Made by a program: the position numbers and the translations under genes. Shown here piece by piece: positions 4,970 to 5,972 of a stretch of 5,972 nucleotides of DNA. The stretch comes from Thermoplasmata archaeon (GTDB taxonomy: Archaea > Thermoplasmatota > Thermoplasmata > RBG-16-68-12): positions 1,259-7,230 of the forward strand of contig DUJI01000315.1 of the NCBI GenBank assembly GCA_013329855.1. Direction: 5' to 3'. The notes under the pieces were generated by a model. It searched no databases and was not told the origin of the DNA. It saw only the letters and a list, made by a program, of their open reading frames with translations. Every line of letters starts with the position of its first letter. Within the stretch, counting starts at the first letter, position 1.

Positions 4970-5972
4970 ATGCTGGCCCTCCCGACGGCTCCCCCGGCCA
5001 CGGAGTTCGGGAGGCTGTTCGATGCGGACACCCAGCGGGCCATCTCGAGCGGCCTCTGCATCTCCTGCCGCGGAGCCAAGCTCCTCTGCGGCAAGACGCG
5101 CTGCCCCATCCTGGTTCGGTGGGACTTCATGATGAGGACCGCGCCCGCGATTGACCGTCTCGACTTGGACGGCGCGTCGCCGCCCGGGGTGTTCGTGGGC
5201 CGTTTCGGCTATCCCAAGGTGTTCTTGGGCCCCCTGGTGCCACCCGTCCACGGGGACACGGAGCTACTGGACACCCCCGAGGCGTGGATCGGGAGGAGCA
5301 TGGAGGACATCGTCTCGTTCCGGTCCCAGCTGGTCCGCGGAATGCACCGCGTGGACGTCATGGACGTGGAGACGGGCGGCAAGGTCGTGGACCTCACGCG
5401 GGAGCTCGCCCTGTCCGTGGCCTCCACGGAGGTGGAGGTCTCGTTCCTCAAGAAGCCCCACGGCCGGGTCGTGCTGGACGACGACGTCCAGCCCTTCGGT
5501 CCCTCCGCCCCGATCCGCAACCTGGATTTCGGGACCCTGAAGGTCGACCCCCACCTGGACCGCGCGTACTCGGATGGGGACCTCCTCGCGCGCGACGCGG
5601 TCCTCGAGCTGTACCAAGACCGGATCCCCGTCTCCAAGATCCAGCGGGCCTTCAGCGTCGGAGCCTTCGGCGTGTCGAAGAACCGCAAGTTCGTCCCCAC
5701 GCGCTGGTCGATCACCGCGGTGGACGATACGATCGGGAAGGACCTCCGCGAGCGGGTCAAGGCGTTTCCCCTGATCGACTCGATCCGCGTCTTCGAGGCC
5801 GTGGGGTTCGACGACCGCTTCCTCGTCGTCCAGATGCCCCGCCCCTGGAGGTACGAGCTGATCGAGGCGTGGTACCCCAACACGCTGTGGAACCCCCTGG
5901 GCCGCGAGGCGGTCCTCTTCGGGGACCACGAGGGGTTCGAGGGCCGGACAACGTACGCGAGCACCGGCGGCG
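4970..5972 (+). CDS. nreA: Nre-family DNA repair protein (3' end beyond window)
   Basis: Nre proteins (DUF650/DUF651) are archaeal DNA-repair factors. In studied species they take part in repair of alkylation or mitomycin-type damage and bind the PCNA sliding clamp through a C-terminal motif. The 334 residues visible include an N-terminal four-cysteine zinc motif C30, C33, C40, C45 (CISCRGAKLLCGKTRCPI). Next come the DUF650 block PPGVFVGRFGYPKVFLGPLV at 71-90 and a strand-rich middle (TEVEVSFLKKP). The DUF651 signature KNRKFVPTRWSITAVDDTIG is at 237-256. A later segment, RPWRYELIEAWYPN, begins at 291. The frame is still open at 5972, so the clamp-binding tail cannot be checked. The ATG at 4970 is chosen because the zinc motif lies at the usual distance and a TATA-like box sits about 28 bases upstream. 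It diverges from the winged-helix gene across about 100 bases. Confidence 0.93.
   Translation, partial: MLALPTAPPATEFGRLFDADTQRAISSGLCISCRGAKLLCGKTRCPILVRWDFMMRTAPAIDRLDLDGASPPGVFVGRFGYPKVFLGPLVPPVHGDTELLDTPEAWIGRSMEDIVSFRSQLVRGMHRVDVMDVETGGKVVDLTRELALSVASTEVEVSFLKKPHGRVVLDDDVQPFGPSAPIRNLDFGTLKVDPHLDRAYSDGDLLARDAVLELYQDRIPVSKIQRAFSVGAFGVSKNRKFVPTRWSITAVDDTIGKDLRERVKAFPLIDSIRVFEAVGFDDRFLVVQMPRPWRYELIEAWYPNTLWNPLGREAVLFGDHEGFEGRTTYASTGG

Noticed and set aside
4868..5251. N-terminal extension of the winged-helix frame to 5251
   Set aside because: It would run antisense through the nreA promoter and zinc-finger coding region and has shadow-like composition.
1..5972. Search for CRISPR arrays, tRNA or rRNA genes, insertion sequences, toxin-antitoxin or phage-defence genes
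   Set aside because: No regularly spaced repeats, cloverleaf-like sequences, terminal inverted repeats or defence-type domains were seen; the window is core chromosomal sequence.

Overview
The window is GC-rich throughout and densely packed with genes, and its gene content is archaeal. It carries a Pus10-type tRNA pseudouridine synthase, ribosomal protein eL21, RNA polymerase subunit Rpo4/RpoF, a DUF655 protein and an Nre-family DNA-repair protein, none of which is typical of bacteria. The order pus10 - rpl21e - rpoF - DUF655 is a euryarchaeal arrangement. High GC, TATA boxes about 25-29 bases before several start codons and frequent GTG starts would suit a GC-rich uncultured lineage near Thermoplasmata. 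That placement is inference; no 16S or marker phylogeny is available here.

Layout. At the left edge (about 1-53, minus) lies the 5' end of an unidentified gene with a good ribosome binding site. A divergent promoter region of about 110 bases separates it from a plus-strand cluster of seven genes. These are a TauE/SafE-type membrane transporter (182-1042), a DUF1634 membrane protein (1039 or 1087 to 1419), pus10 (1416-2660), rpl21e (2667-2957), rpoF (2969-3289), a DUF655 helix-hairpin-helix protein (3304-3852) and a 56-residue two-helix membrane protein (3884-4054). Genes overlap or are at most about 30 bases apart, so they probably form one operon. An internal TATA-like box in pus10 could give the ribosomal protein and polymerase genes extra transcription.

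The small membrane gene converges tail to tail on a minus-strand winged-helix regulator (4067-4867) across a 12-base gap spanned by a 7-bp inverted repeat. The regulator is divergent from nreA (4970 to beyond 5972), a zinc-finger DNA-repair protein cut by the window end. Both genes of this pair look leaderless, each with a TATA-like box at the expected distance from its start codon.

Functionally, the centre is an information-processing block: tRNA T-loop modification, a large-subunit protein, an RNA polymerase stalk subunit and a nucleic-acid-binding protein. The transporter/DUF1634 pair and the small membrane protein flank it where other euryarchaea often have SRP54 and the 16S rRNA dimethyltransferase. 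I see no rRNA, tRNA, CRISPR array, insertion sequence or defence system. The less ordinary points are two candidate CTG start codons, the non-canonical neighbours of the Pus10 block, and the regulator with an unrecognised C-terminal half.
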